This document shows, piece after piece, positions 51,595 to 62,168 of a stretch of DNA of 64,000 nucleotides. A program made the position numbers and the translations under genes. Location of the stretch: the NCBI GenBank assembly GCA_030407085.1, contig CM059586.1:84813501-84877500 (forward strand). The letters are read 5' to 3'. The notes beneath the pieces were generated by a model. The model worked only from the letters and a program-made list of their open reading frames with translations. It was not told the DNA's origin and searched no databases. Each line of letters begins with the position of its first letter. Position 1 is the first letter of the stretch. This DNA is from Trichopria drosophilae. Lineage: Eukaryota > Arthropoda > Insecta > Hymenoptera > Diapriidae.

Positions 51595-51700
51595 AGTATT
51601 GAATTTGGTTACCTCGGCAAAAAAATTAACCAATAGTTTTTCATCAAATTTAGACGTTTCGACCCCCTACCCCCCAGGGGTAGTCTTCACCAGCCCCCCC
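51595..51700 (-). repeat. Direct repeat copy 2 with degenerate hammerhead-like motif
   Basis: AAGTATTGAATTTGGTTACC through AGTTTTTCATCAAATT matches copy 1. On the minus strand the adjacent sequence has CTGGTGA, a GC-rich stem with CTACCCC and GGGGTAG, then TCGAAACGTC. The core has one change (CUGA to CUGG). The same relative placement as in copy 1 suggests tandem Penelope-type terminal repeats. Confidence 0.45.
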
Positions 51701-52179
51701 GGCGCGGTGATCACCTACGGACGCATAAGTTCTTTTATGCCCTTGATACGAAAATAACTATTTCGATATATCTAATAGATGTCTTATAGATATATCAACA
51801 CTAGTTTCCAATTGTAATAATCAACAAAAATTGACCCGAAATGGAGAGTGCCCCGCGATCCTTAACATACAAGCTTTTAAAATTTAAATTTAAAATTAAA
51901 CCCATATTTTTAAAATAAATGTATATCTTTTTTTATTAGATGGTCCATAAGCTTTAAAAGACGACAACAATTTTGCTGGATGGTTCCAAGTAAAATATGC
52001 AGAACATTTTCTTTCCGGATAAATTTTCGTTCTTCACGTGTATTTAAATTTTGCTTCGTTAGCTGAAATTATTCCAGTAAGGTTAGTAAGATTTATTGTT
52101 TGAAATACTATAAAAGCCCCCTTAACCCTTTGAATCATAAATTTTTTTCTTACATGGAAAAAGGCTTTTGTTACTCAGA

Positions 52180-52495
52180 GGTTTCGGAGTCGCTAATTAC
52201 AAATTCGATCTCAGATTTTCATCAATTCAAAATACCGGATCGAATATGGCCGACTAAATATTGAAAATTGACATTTTAAATGTCGAAAATTCAGTATATC
52301 ATATTCGTAATCAATGATTCCAAACACCCCACATTTCAAGCAAATCCAATCAATTTTTTATTTTGTTATCCGACATATTGGATCCGCCATTTTGAATTTG
52401 TACATCTACGACCTATTTGTCCCCCATTTTGGATCCTCCATTTTGGATCTGCCATTTTGAATTTGAAAAGCGGAATCCGGATTCGTTATTAACGA
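52180..52495 (+). repeat. Cluster of GCCAT-type repeat fragments
   Basis: ATGGCCGAC at about 52247 is on the opposite strand. It is followed by CCGACATATTGGATCCGCCA and CCATTTTGGATCCTCCATTT then TGGATCTGCCATTTTG. Three adjacent GGATC-CCATTTTG units are present in the last 120 bp. Confidence 0.7.
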
Positions 52496-52639
52496 CCAGA
52501 AATACGTCATATAGATTTTTTCATCTCGTAGCTTAGTCACAATTACATTTATTGAAAAAAAATGATTTCCTTCCCCAAAATTATACCTGATGCCTGAAAT
52601 TACAAAAAACGTGTTTTGCGAATTTGAAGCCGTTTGCCG

Positions 52640-53300
52640 GCAATTTTGTGAGATTCAGTGGTTCCTTTTAGGATCAATTTTCATCGAATCTCATTGGATT
52701 ATGAGTTAAATTGTTCCTTTTTTCAAGGGCTACAACTTCCTTGTAGCTGTATTTCATTAGCTATTTTGTGCAGTGCATTTTACCACGAAGGTTCCAATGT
52801 CACAAAACGCAATGTTTCGCGCGATTTATTACGAACTGCGAATCGAAAAATGCGAACACAGGTGTACAAGGCGACGACACCTTCGAATGACTGTAGCGGT
52901 GGTCGAGCAGAAAATTCTCGAAATTTGGCGAATGATAACGACGCATGTGGGGGTTTTCGATTTCGGGTATCGGTAAGAGTCAGTCGGCGTTTTGCTCTGA
53001 AAACGAAGCGACCTACTCTGCAAGAATTTGTCGTCTGTGAATTTTGGCTAATTATTGGACCACGAGGCAGTCACGTCTTCTTCGCGAGCAGTTGTCTTCG
53101 CGATTCATTTTATTGACAACGAGTTCCAGAGACAACATTAATGAAGTGCGCTGTTTTTGGCTTCGCTTCGATATTTATGTCGAGGCCTTGGTGAGTCTTG
53201 TTAATGTTAAGAATTTTCCACTCATCCTTTTTCACAATACCGAAAAACGTGAAAATGTTCCCGAACATTTTGGTATGCTTAACTGCTGACTACCGTACCA
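52640..53300. other. GC-richer segment of unknown nature
   Basis: This segment stands out from its AT-rich surroundings and holds overlapping open frames (about 150 codons at 52658-53116) without a recognisable domain. Composition and the phrase CTTCTTCGCGAGCAG, close to CTTCTTAGCGAGCAG at 45090-45110 in the rosa-like element, suggest decayed transposon sequence rather than a host gene. Confidence 0.3.
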
Positions 53301-53732
53301 AATCCCAAGGAGACCATCAATGCTCAACGAGCCCCGTTCCTGCTAGTCAACGGCAATAAGTTTTGCAAGGCTGATTGTGATGATCATCGACCATGTTCTA
53401 TGAATATTCTAATGAAAAGTGTATTTTTCTTCTATTATCAGTGAGAATGCGATTTATTTCAAACTTCGACACACCACGTGTTCGCGAAAATATTACATTC
53501 AAATAATCGAAATTTCCGTTGGAATTAGAGATAGTTCAACCGGGAAATCTTCCGACCGCGTTCTTTGTTTTTTATTGAAAAATTGTTTTATTTTGATTTT
53601 GCCTTTTTTTGATTAAATTGACATCAAATTTAATTGCGCAATGTTTTTATGATAGAAAGAGAAGTATTCAGTTTAGGTCAAAGAGCCTCAATTGTAGAGC
53701 TTGAAAGTGATTTTAAAATGAACCTTATTTTG

Positions 53733-55107
53733 TTAACCCATTAACGCCCAGAAACAGAGATTTTGTAACGTCTTTTCGAGCCTTATTCTTTTAATAATGC
53801 GAAAGGAATAATCAAATGGAAATGATGCTTCTTTATGTTTTTGACTATGCTCTTTCAGAATCTGGCATTACATTTTCATTTTTTTTTATAACAAAAATAA
53901 GTATGGCGGCTTTTAGATGAAAAAATACGGAAAAATGAAAACTGTTTTTTTTTTATGAATTTTTTTCAGATTGAAGCCGAGATATAATCCTGTCGTTTTT
54001 TCACTAATCGGTGAATAAAATAGTTGTAGTTTATCGGAATATTTTTGAAAATGGTTAGAAATATTATTTTCATTATCAAAATGGCGATTAACGTCTTCCT
54101 GGAGAGTGACCAAATTTCTGAATTGATAATATGACAAATAGGCTGATGGATTTATATGAAACTTCGTTTCCTAAGGTTTTCGAGGGCGCCGAATACAAAT
54201 GTGATGTCAGATTTTCAATAATTCAAAATGGCGGATCCAATATGGCTGACATATTTTTGAAAAGACTTTGAATTTGCATGAAATTTGTTACTCGGGGGTT
54301 TTTGGGGTCGCCGAATATAAATCTGATGTCAGATTTTCAAAATTCAAAATGGACGATCCAATATGGCTGACATATTTTTGAAAAGACATTGAATTTGCAT
54401 GAAATTTGGTACTCGGGGGTCTTTGGGGTCGCCGAATCAATTTTCATGCAAATTCAATGTCTTTTCAAAAATATGTCAGCCATATTGGATTCGCCATTTT
54501 TAATTTTTTAAATCTGACATCATATTTACATTCGGCGACCCCAAAAACCCCCGAGTACCAAATTTCATGCAAATTCAATGTCTTTTCAAAAATATGTCAG
54601 CCATATTGGATCGGCCATTTTGAATTTTGAAAATCTCACATTTGTATTCGGCGCCCTCGAAAACCTTAGGAAACGAAGTTTCATATAAATCCATCAGCCT
54701 ATTTGTCATATTACCAATTCAGAAATTTGGTCACTCTCCAGGAAGACGTTAATCGCCATTTTGATAATGAAAATAATATTTCTAACCATTTTCAAAAATA
54801 TTCCGGTAAACTACTACTATTTTATTTACCGATTAGTGAAAAAACGACAGGATTACATCTCTGCTTCAATCTGAAAAAAATTCATAAAAAAAAAAACAGT
54901 TTTCATTTTTCCGAATTTTTTCATCTAAAAGCCGCCATATTTATTTTTCTTGTAAAAAAAATGAAAATGTAATGCCAGATTCTGAAAGAGCATAGTCAAA
55001 AACATAAAGAAGCATCATTTCCGTTTGATTATTCCTTTCGCATTGTTAAAAGAATAAGGATCGAAAAGACGTTACAAAATCTCTGTTTCTGCGCGTTAAT
55101 GGGTTAA
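53733..55107. repeat. 1.37-kb palindrome with TTAACCCATTAACGCCC ends
   Basis: Arms of about 670 bp (53733-54405 and 54437-55107) are highly similar reverse complements around a ~30-bp loop. Ends are TTAACCCATTAACGCCCAGA and TGCGCGTTAATGGGTTAA. The inner part of each arm holds GCCAT repeat units (CCAATATGGCTGACATATTT; TACTCGGGGGT; GGGGTCGCCGAAT). It shares termini with 27200-27912. Mirrored open frames are not coding. Confidence 0.85.
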
Positions 55108-55409
55108 GATAACTTCAAAAAACGACGCGGACTCAATTTTTATCGCAATGAAATGTATGAGGGGGCAAATTCTTGGTCTTTTCAAACTCTACAAATTCTT
55201 CCGGTGTAACATTTCGTTACCTATTTCGCGAAATAAGTTATATGCGAAAAATCGCAAGATTTACCTTTTTTCTGTTTTTGAGGCCATAACTTCAGAAATA
55301 TTCATCGCTGGTCAAATGCTTTTATGGATAAATTATAGGGCTTAAAAAAAGTTTGAAAATGAGCCATCATTGAAATAACTTAAAACAGAGTCGAGTTATT
55401 GCAAAAATA

Positions 55410-55805
55410 GTAGTTTTCGATACAAGGGCGTATGCGTAAAGAACTTTACACACACACACACGTGTGCCGAAATATTGTTTACGTACGGCTTTTTCGTGCG
55501 TAAAGTATAATCGAGGGCGTAAAGTTTACTTTACGCACAAGTATACTTTACGCACCGAAAAGACGTACATAAAAGTAATTTTTGACATAAGTAAACGTAA
55601 AATTTGATTTTACGCATTAGTGCAATCCGGCGGTCGGCACGCATGAGTGTCATCGGATTTAATACACACCAACAAACACGCTCAAATTGTACGTATAAAA
55701 TATCAGAAAATATCGTTCGATATGCGTGCGTAAGAATTTGATTTTACGTACTGGTCCTATCTAATCACATGTTAAAATAGCATTTTACGCACTTGTATCA
55801 AAATA
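55410..55805. mobile_element. Hairpin-word element (word GTGCGTAAAGT)
   Basis: The left border AGTAGTTTTCGATACAAG and right border ACGCACTTGTATCAAAATAT are inverted. Inside, GCGTAAAGT, TTTACGCAC and TTTTACG recur about a dozen times in both orientations. Confidence 0.7.
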
Positions 55806-58130
55806 TATTATTTTCTTTTTAAACTCCAATGGCATGTCACTCGCATTTTGAGAGGATTGTTTTGTTTGCAATATCATGGAGGATAAAAATCACCTCCTGA
55901 AATATCGTAACCTTTTTAATCCAAGTTCTTGGACACCGGGTATATATAGTAATAAACATTGTTATGCCTTTATTACAGTAGAGAATACCATACACTATAT
56001 AACATCTCAAAATTGTAATTAAAACATGTGAACTACTATTCCAAAATTGCGGAGAGAAAAGGTAACACGCTGGAGTGTCACTAAACCACGAAGGGTTAAA
56101 AGTGTTCAAAAGTGCTCCACCGGTAAGGTAGAAAATTTCATTAAAAAACGTAAATTAAAGGTAATGATTACACAGGCCCACAAAAAAAATTTATGCGGAG
56201 CTGGGGTTGAGACCCACTTATTCTTATGTATTTTTATATGCTAAATTCGAATTCGCAATAAAAATAGTACCTTTGTGGACTAATTTTTTATCTAACGGCA
56301 GATTTTTTATCGGAAAAATAGTATAATTTTCTTAAAATCAATCAAATTTATTTTCATAATAGCCCCGTAAAAAAACAATTTTTGTTCTCATACCCGAGCT
56401 ACACCTATACGTTTTTTCGATCGCTGAATCCGATTCTGGGGTCTGATTAACCCCATTAGGTCAGGGTCAAGGTCAATTCAAGGTCAAAAGTATAAAAAAA
56501 CATCGAAGTTAGCTTGACACCAACAGGTAAGGTCGAATGGAGGTCATAATTAGAAAAAAAAAACTAATACACAGGCCCCCAACAAAAGTATGGTAGTCTG
56601 GGGTTGAGACCCACCTTTTGTTATGTATTTATGGTTGCTATTTTTTGTGGACTATTTTTTCATCTAGAGACAGATTTTCGATCAGAAAATTAATAAAAAT
56701 TCCACTTGCTTTGTCAGCGTGACCTGGAATTAACGACGTGGACGTTTTTTTTTTATTCATTTTCGTTTTATTTGTTTTTTTACTTTCCGTTTTTATTCTT
56801 TTCTTTACATTTTCATTTTATGTTTTTTTTTTATTTTCCGTTTTTATTCTTATTTTTAGTTTTTCTGTATTTTTCTTGATTACTCTCACTCATATTGGAT
56901 TGCGCTTCCTTTCGCGTTTATCTTCAAATGATCTGCGTAAAGGATTTCCTTTTCGTTTTTGATTTCGTGGATGTGTCTCTCTTTTTAACATCCAACAGAA
57001 GTCAGCCATCATATTAATATCTCATCTCCCTTGATACCTACGTTCCATCTCTTTCGTATCTTGATGAAATCTTTCGCCTTGTTCTTCACTAAAATCTCCG
57101 ACGTTTCCTGGGGACTTTTCGAGGTGTGAATCGAGAAAGTGTAGTTTCAAATTCAATACAATCAAATTACAATGTATACATCTAGTTATATCAATGTTCA
57201 AAAGATTCTTGGCATTTATCAAGAAATTTAGTGTTGGTTTAATGTAGATTCGAACATAAATTACGTACACTGCGGTGCTATAGTTAAAAATCGGTAAGCA
57301 TGCTACGAAAATTTAAAACAAAGAGCGCCCAGCATTTTATTAGTTGTTTACTTTTTTGTTTATTTATGTGAATAACCAACAGGCTAGTCTATAGATTATG
57401 AACAATAAGAAATATAAAGAATTTTTTAAGTGCCGACATTTTAACGGTCAAGATTCACGCTTTTAGAATTTCACAAAAACTATTCCGAACAGAAATATGT
57501 AAAATGCCAATATCTACTGAACAGGAGCAGCTACGATTTCGATTTAAAGTGATTTTTTATCTATAATCAATGCCAAAAACAACCCCGTTTCCCGTTTTTG
57601 TCGTCATTTTTGTGTAACCTATTGGTCCTTCCTGCCCACCGTGACCTCCTTAAATGAAAGTTTTTATCGAAAAATACACAAAAAGATATTGAAGAACATT
57701 ATATAACTAAAGCTTGTTTTTTCAATAAAACCCTGTAGAAAGTAACACGATCGAATGAATATTTCTACAAGAATTAAAATAAATATTAAAGTCTGTTCCA
57801 TGTTATCGTCATTTTCATAACATTTATGTTTCTAGATATGTTTGTATTTACGATCTTCTACACGGTATATTTTCTTTAATATTACATTTATTTTCTATTT
57901 TAAAATGTTAATATATTTGGTTGTAATAATAATAATACAGCCGACGACTACTTTCTCACCAGAAGATCTGTTGGTATCGAAATGTTATTGTCGATGCATA
58001 CAAAAATCTTTTGGCTATGATTGTCTTTGTAAATGGTTATCGGGTTGAGATGCTCAGTTTCTCTTATATTAAACCTTATTAATTTGAATCCTTCTAAACA
58101 ATTAATATTTTTGGGGATTGTTTTTAAATT
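55806..58130. other. Gene-poor region with element fragments and T-rich low complexity
   Basis: It contains a CCGCCGG-family fragment at 56100-56165 running into ATTACACAGGCCCACAAA (56167), a second ACACAGGCCCCC start at 56572, both followed by GGGGTTGAGACCCAC, and a T-rich low-complexity tract at 56738-56880 that repeats TTCCGTTTTTATTCTT. No gene is recognised. Confidence 0.5.
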
Positions 58131-58138
58131 GTCAAAAT

Positions 58139-58206
58139 TTTGGTGCCCCCCTTTAGGTGAGGCCCGAGGCACGTGCCTCGTGTGCCTAATGGGTAATCCG
58201 GCCCTG
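58139..58206 (-). mobile_element. Terminal fragment of a possible hAT-type element
   Basis: Read on the minus strand it starts CAGGGCCGGATTACCCATTA and continues through AGGCACGTGCCTCGGGCCTC and ACCTAAAGGGG. CAGGGCCGG starts are typical of hAT non-autonomous elements. The other end was not found. Confidence 0.4.
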
Positions 58207-58559
58207 ATACGGTTCCCCAGTAAACCAAAAAATTTACGGAATCAATATTTTGCATTCTGTTTCTTTCTAGTGGCGTATTGATTATTCGAGATTCTTATTC
58301 GAATTTATACTATTTTATACGACCTGTAATACCAGAATTGAATTCATTCGATCTTATACGATACCGTATTTAACACATTACAAAAACTGATTTGTTGCGG
58401 CTTAGAATCGCATTAAATTCTGTTAATTTAATCGAAGAATTGATTATATCGTTTTCCGTATTTCAAAATTTTCGACTAAATGTTCTGTTTTCTAGTTTTG
58501 AGTTTAAATCATTCAATAATCCAAAGTAATCGTTTCTTTGAGGTTATGTGCGTTTATGT

Positions 58560-59070
58560 ATCGCGTGTAATATCGTATTCACTCGCATTCGTAACTGAAA
58601 GAGTGGGAAAGAAACAGACTTATTTCCTATTAAATCGTACACAGATTTTTCGAATACTTTTTCGTTTGTTGGGTCCAAGTAAGTCTCAAAATACTGCACG
58701 AAAGTTTAACAGTACTGAAAGTACACACTTCTTATTATACCATGATACACAAGTATCGATCCACGAGAATCCGACTAACCGCGGATACAATACGTGAGAT
58801 GTCGCCAGTATGTCGGCGAAGCGTGAGTTTCGAAAGGGATATCGTTCGTGGATGTTCGCGTTTCACATCGGCTATCATCGTGTTCAGTCAGACTCCCAGT
58901 TCAACGTTCAGGGAATTCTTGTAGTCAGGCTTGGTTCGTCGAGATTCGCGGACGCGTGCGGAGGACGAAAAACCTTTGTACTGGTTTGACAGGTGAACAA
59001 CGGAGCATCGTGTCATGAGGTCCCTCTAGCGTGTGTCGTGAAAAAACGCGTGTTGCCGAATGTCGGAACT
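58560..59070 (+). promoter_or_regulatory. Putative promoter and 5' UTR of the secretory-protein gene
   Basis: GC content rises relative to flanks from about 58770. Several out-of-frame ATGs precede 59071. An in-frame TGA at 58987-58989 sets the upstream limit of the coding frame. Confidence 0.35.
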
Positions 59071-59218
59071 ATGGCCGGTGATGGGTATGTCCGGTGTTCG
59101 GATGGTTTTGCTCGGTGCGGGGGTGTCTTGGTGAAGTGCTGGAAAACGGTGATGATGCCTTTGGTGCTACTGGTCGCGTTATCCGCGATCCTTCCTGCCG
59201 TGCAATCTCGGACGCAAG
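59071..59218 (+). CDS. First coding exon of a secreted or membrane protein (partial)
   Basis: From ATG 59071 the exon encodes MAGDGYVRCSDGFARCGGVL then VKCWKTVMMPLVLLVALSAI and LPAVQSRTQ, 49 residues, and ends G|GTGAGT at 59218/59219 in phase 1. The hydrophobic core MMPLVLLVALSAILPAV followed by AVQSRTQ is a good signal peptide with a probable cleavage near AVQ-S. The ATG is the first in frame after the TGA at 58987. Long, GC-rich first exons with a signal peptide and a very long first intron are common in insect neural cell-surface genes, but the family cannot be named from this exon. No second exon is recognised before the window ends 4.8 kb downstream. Confidence 0.6.
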
Positions 59219-59463
59219 GTGAGTCACTGTCCGTCTCCCTTGTAACTTTACTTACCTCTCGCTCGCGCTCAGCTGTCGCCCCGTTGCGTCACTTGCAATT
59301 CGCGAACGTGCTTCCCTCGTGCTCCGTTTTTCTAGGGTTTCACTTTTTCGACACAGTGCATTCAACAATGAATTCCACTAGAAAAAACCACATGGAAGAA
59401 ATCTGTATCAAAGTAATGAAACATTTTGAAAAAGAACCAAGTTTCACTTACAAGATGAAGATT

Positions 59464-60578
59464 ACACAGGCCGACAAATTTTAGAACCAAGAACCAGAAC
59501 ATACTTTTCCAAAGGCATTTGACGCGCTGAATTAGAATTCGACCTTAGAATAGTCCCTACACGTCAGGTTTTTGAGATATTTTAACCTAAAAGTACAAAA
59601 AGTACGTTTTTGGGGTACATTTGAGGTGCTGTAACTTCAAGACAGATTTTTTTTTCAAAACAATCGTTACGGTATCTCAAAGTACTGTTTTTTCCCTTCA
59701 AAATCCGTTTTTAAACTTGGAAAAATCTCTATTGACCACTAAGATATCGTCTGTTGAAGTTTCTGAGTTTGACGAATTCGGCAAACAACATTACGACAAA
59801 GACCTAAATTTCGAATGGCTCTTAAGATGTTCGATGTTGCTGAGTAGGAATTTGAAGTTTGAATAACAAAATACAAAATGTAGGATTCAAGATGTCTGAC
59901 AGCTTTTGTAAAAATCGACCTAATGCGCTTCAAACTTATTACTCGGGGGTTATTGAGGTTGCTGAATTCGAAACACCAAAAACTTGGTTTTTAATAATCA
60001 GGGTCTTAAAATTATGCAATTTTGGTGTCACTTTCGTATTCAGCAACCTCGCAACCCTCCAAGCAATAAGTTTGAAGCGAATTAGGTCGATTTTTACACA
60101 AGCTGTCAGACATATTGAATCCGACATTTTGTATTTTGTTATTTTGACTTCAAATTCCTACTCAGCAACACCGAACATCTTAAGAACCATTCGAAATTTA
60201 GGTCTTTGTGGTTAATTTCTTTCTATTTTTGAAGCTTTATCTGAGTCGGCTCAGTTTCTGAATATCGCCAAACTCAGAAGCTTCAACAGACGATATCTCA
60301 GTGATCAATAAAGATTTTTCTAAGTTTAAAAACGGATTTTGAAGGGCAAAAACAGTACTTTGAGATACCGTGACGATCGTTTTGAAAAAAAAATCTGTCT
60401 TAAAGTTACGGCACCTCAAATGTACCAAAAAAAAAACGTATTTTATGCACTTTTAGGTTAAAATATCGCAAAAACCTGACGTGTAGGGGCTGTTCTGAGG
60501 TCGGATTCGAATTCAGCGCGTCAAATACCTTCGGAAAAGTATGTTATGGTTCTTGTTTCTAAAATTTGTCGGCCTGTG
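59464..60578. repeat. 1.1-kb palindrome with ACACAGGCC ends in the first intron of the secretory gene
   Basis: The left end ACACAGGCCGACAAATTTTA and right end through AAATTTGTCGGCCTGTG are inverted. Arms of about 510 bp are highly similar, around a ~55-bp loop near 59975-60028. The inner arm contains GCTGAATTCGAAAC and ATTCAGCAACC blocks and a GACATATTGAATCCGACATT segment like the GCCAT repeat. Termini are shared with the element at 12046-12675 and fragments at 56168 and 56572. Confidence 0.85.
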
Positions 60579-60664
60579 CTATACGGGATTGTTCAGGCTT
60601 CAACAATCATCGACTTATAACAGAAAAACTCCAGGAAGCTTATAATCAACCAATACATAACATC

Positions 60665-60942
60665 TACGGTAGTCCACGTCCTAAGTTATACAGTCGGTTC
60701 TTTCAAAATGGAGCAAGGTTCTCCGAAGTTATAGCCCCTCACTATCACCACTTCCGTAACTCTGTTTATATCCGTGCAATGAGTGCTTCTGTGTGAGAGT
60801 GTCGCGAAGCGAGTGTGGCTCAGCGAAACAATATGGTGGGGAAGGAGAGGAAGAGAGTTGCATAACTTTGGACAAGCCAAATCTATAACTTTGGATAGAC
60901 ATATAACTTTGGACGGTGTAACTTAGGGCGGGGATTACTGTA
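60665..60942. mobile_element. pogo-like MITE (TACAGTAATCCCCGCCC ends)
   Basis: Left TACGGTAGTCCACGTCCTAA then GTTATACAGTC, and the right end in complement TACAGTAATCCCCGCCCTAA then GTTACACCGTC. The word ATAACTTTGGA is iterated three times near the right end. Non-coding. Confidence 0.7.
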
Positions 60943-61920
60943 TTATGAACAATCTTATGAGCTCTAAATCGTAGAGCGATTACAAAACCTTATTGAAGGT
61001 TCTAAAATTCATTTCGTTTTTACCGGAGGATCTGAAACAACTACACTGTAAAAAATCAAAATGTATTTTGCACCGTTGAGCATGGGCAAAACAATTACCC
61101 ACTTTCAACATAGTAAATTTACAATGAGGAACATTGTAACTTTGTAACTTTCGAAACGTTATTTTTGATATAATCTTGTATATTTTTCTTCGATTTGTAA
61201 AATTACAGTCCAATGTGGGCAAAACAATTATTCAGGAAATTATCTTATTATACATATAGTAAGAATTTAAGGACAGATCTGCAGAATAGGCATTTTTTTT
61301 TATTATATGAAAATTCCAGATATGGAAAAATATTGTGATTGAGAATCATAAATTTTACTTTTTTATCATAATAAAGTGGTATTTCTTTGTTTTATACCTT
61401 ATAGAATTCAAGTTATTTAGATGAAAACAACAAAAAATCGAAAACTTTGATTCGGGGATAACAAAATATTAAACAATGCCATCATACGAAAAAGTAACTT
61501 ATAGTTTGAACTGCTTTTGAATGAATGAAACCCCATTTCTATAAGGGGAACAACGCTGGAGACACGTGACATACAATGCCGTGCGCGCCTGGCGGCGACA
61601 AACGTAACTAACTTGTTTAAAACCTTCGCAGCACGGACGCGTAAGTTTACGGCGTGATTCAATTTCATTATTTTCATTGACATCACCAAACTTGAGACCA
61701 TTATGATTAGTAAAATTTACTACAAGAGTAAATTATATTAGCTCATATTTTACTATTCTCGTTTAGGAAAATCTATTACAAAACAATATAAAAATATATT
61801 TGAAGAATAGTATGTAGTTTCAAAGGTTTTTTAATGGCTGCAATTCCTAACGAGAATAAAATTTGTCCTATTCTTTTTTGACAATTTACTATACATATAG
61901 TTTCTCTCACAATCAGTGTA
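60943..61920. other. Intronic or intergenic, no recognised gene
   Basis: GGGCAAAACAATTA at 61084-61097 and GGGCAAAACAATTA at 61217-61230 form a short direct repeat. Nothing coding is recognised. Confidence 0.4.
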
Positions 61921-62168
61921 TAATAGTATATTACGATACAAGTGCGCGAAGTAGGTGATTTGCGCACGAGTGTAACGAGTGCGAAAGTCACCTGCGGTGC
62001 ACGTGTATCGTATACTATTTTTTTTGACTCCGTGAGAGACATTTTTCGCGCACTGATTTGAGTGTGCGAAGTACTTCGCGCACTCAATTCAGTGCGCGAA
62101 GTGCGCAAATGGGTTACTTCGCGCACACAAAATAGTGCGCGAAATTCTATTTCGCGCACGGAGTTAAA
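61921..62168. mobile_element. Hairpin-word element (word GTGCGCGAAGT)
   Basis: It begins TAATAGTATATTACGATACA then AGTGCGCGAAGT. CTTCGCGCAC and GTGCGCGAA recur about eight times in both orientations, and CGTGTATCGTATACTATT is mirrored inside. Same border style as 55410-55805 but with a different iterated word. Confidence 0.7.

Noticed and set aside
52658..53116. 152-codon plus-strand open frame
   Set aside because: No domain is recognised and overlapping frames are equally open because of higher GC content; treated as decayed repeat sequence.
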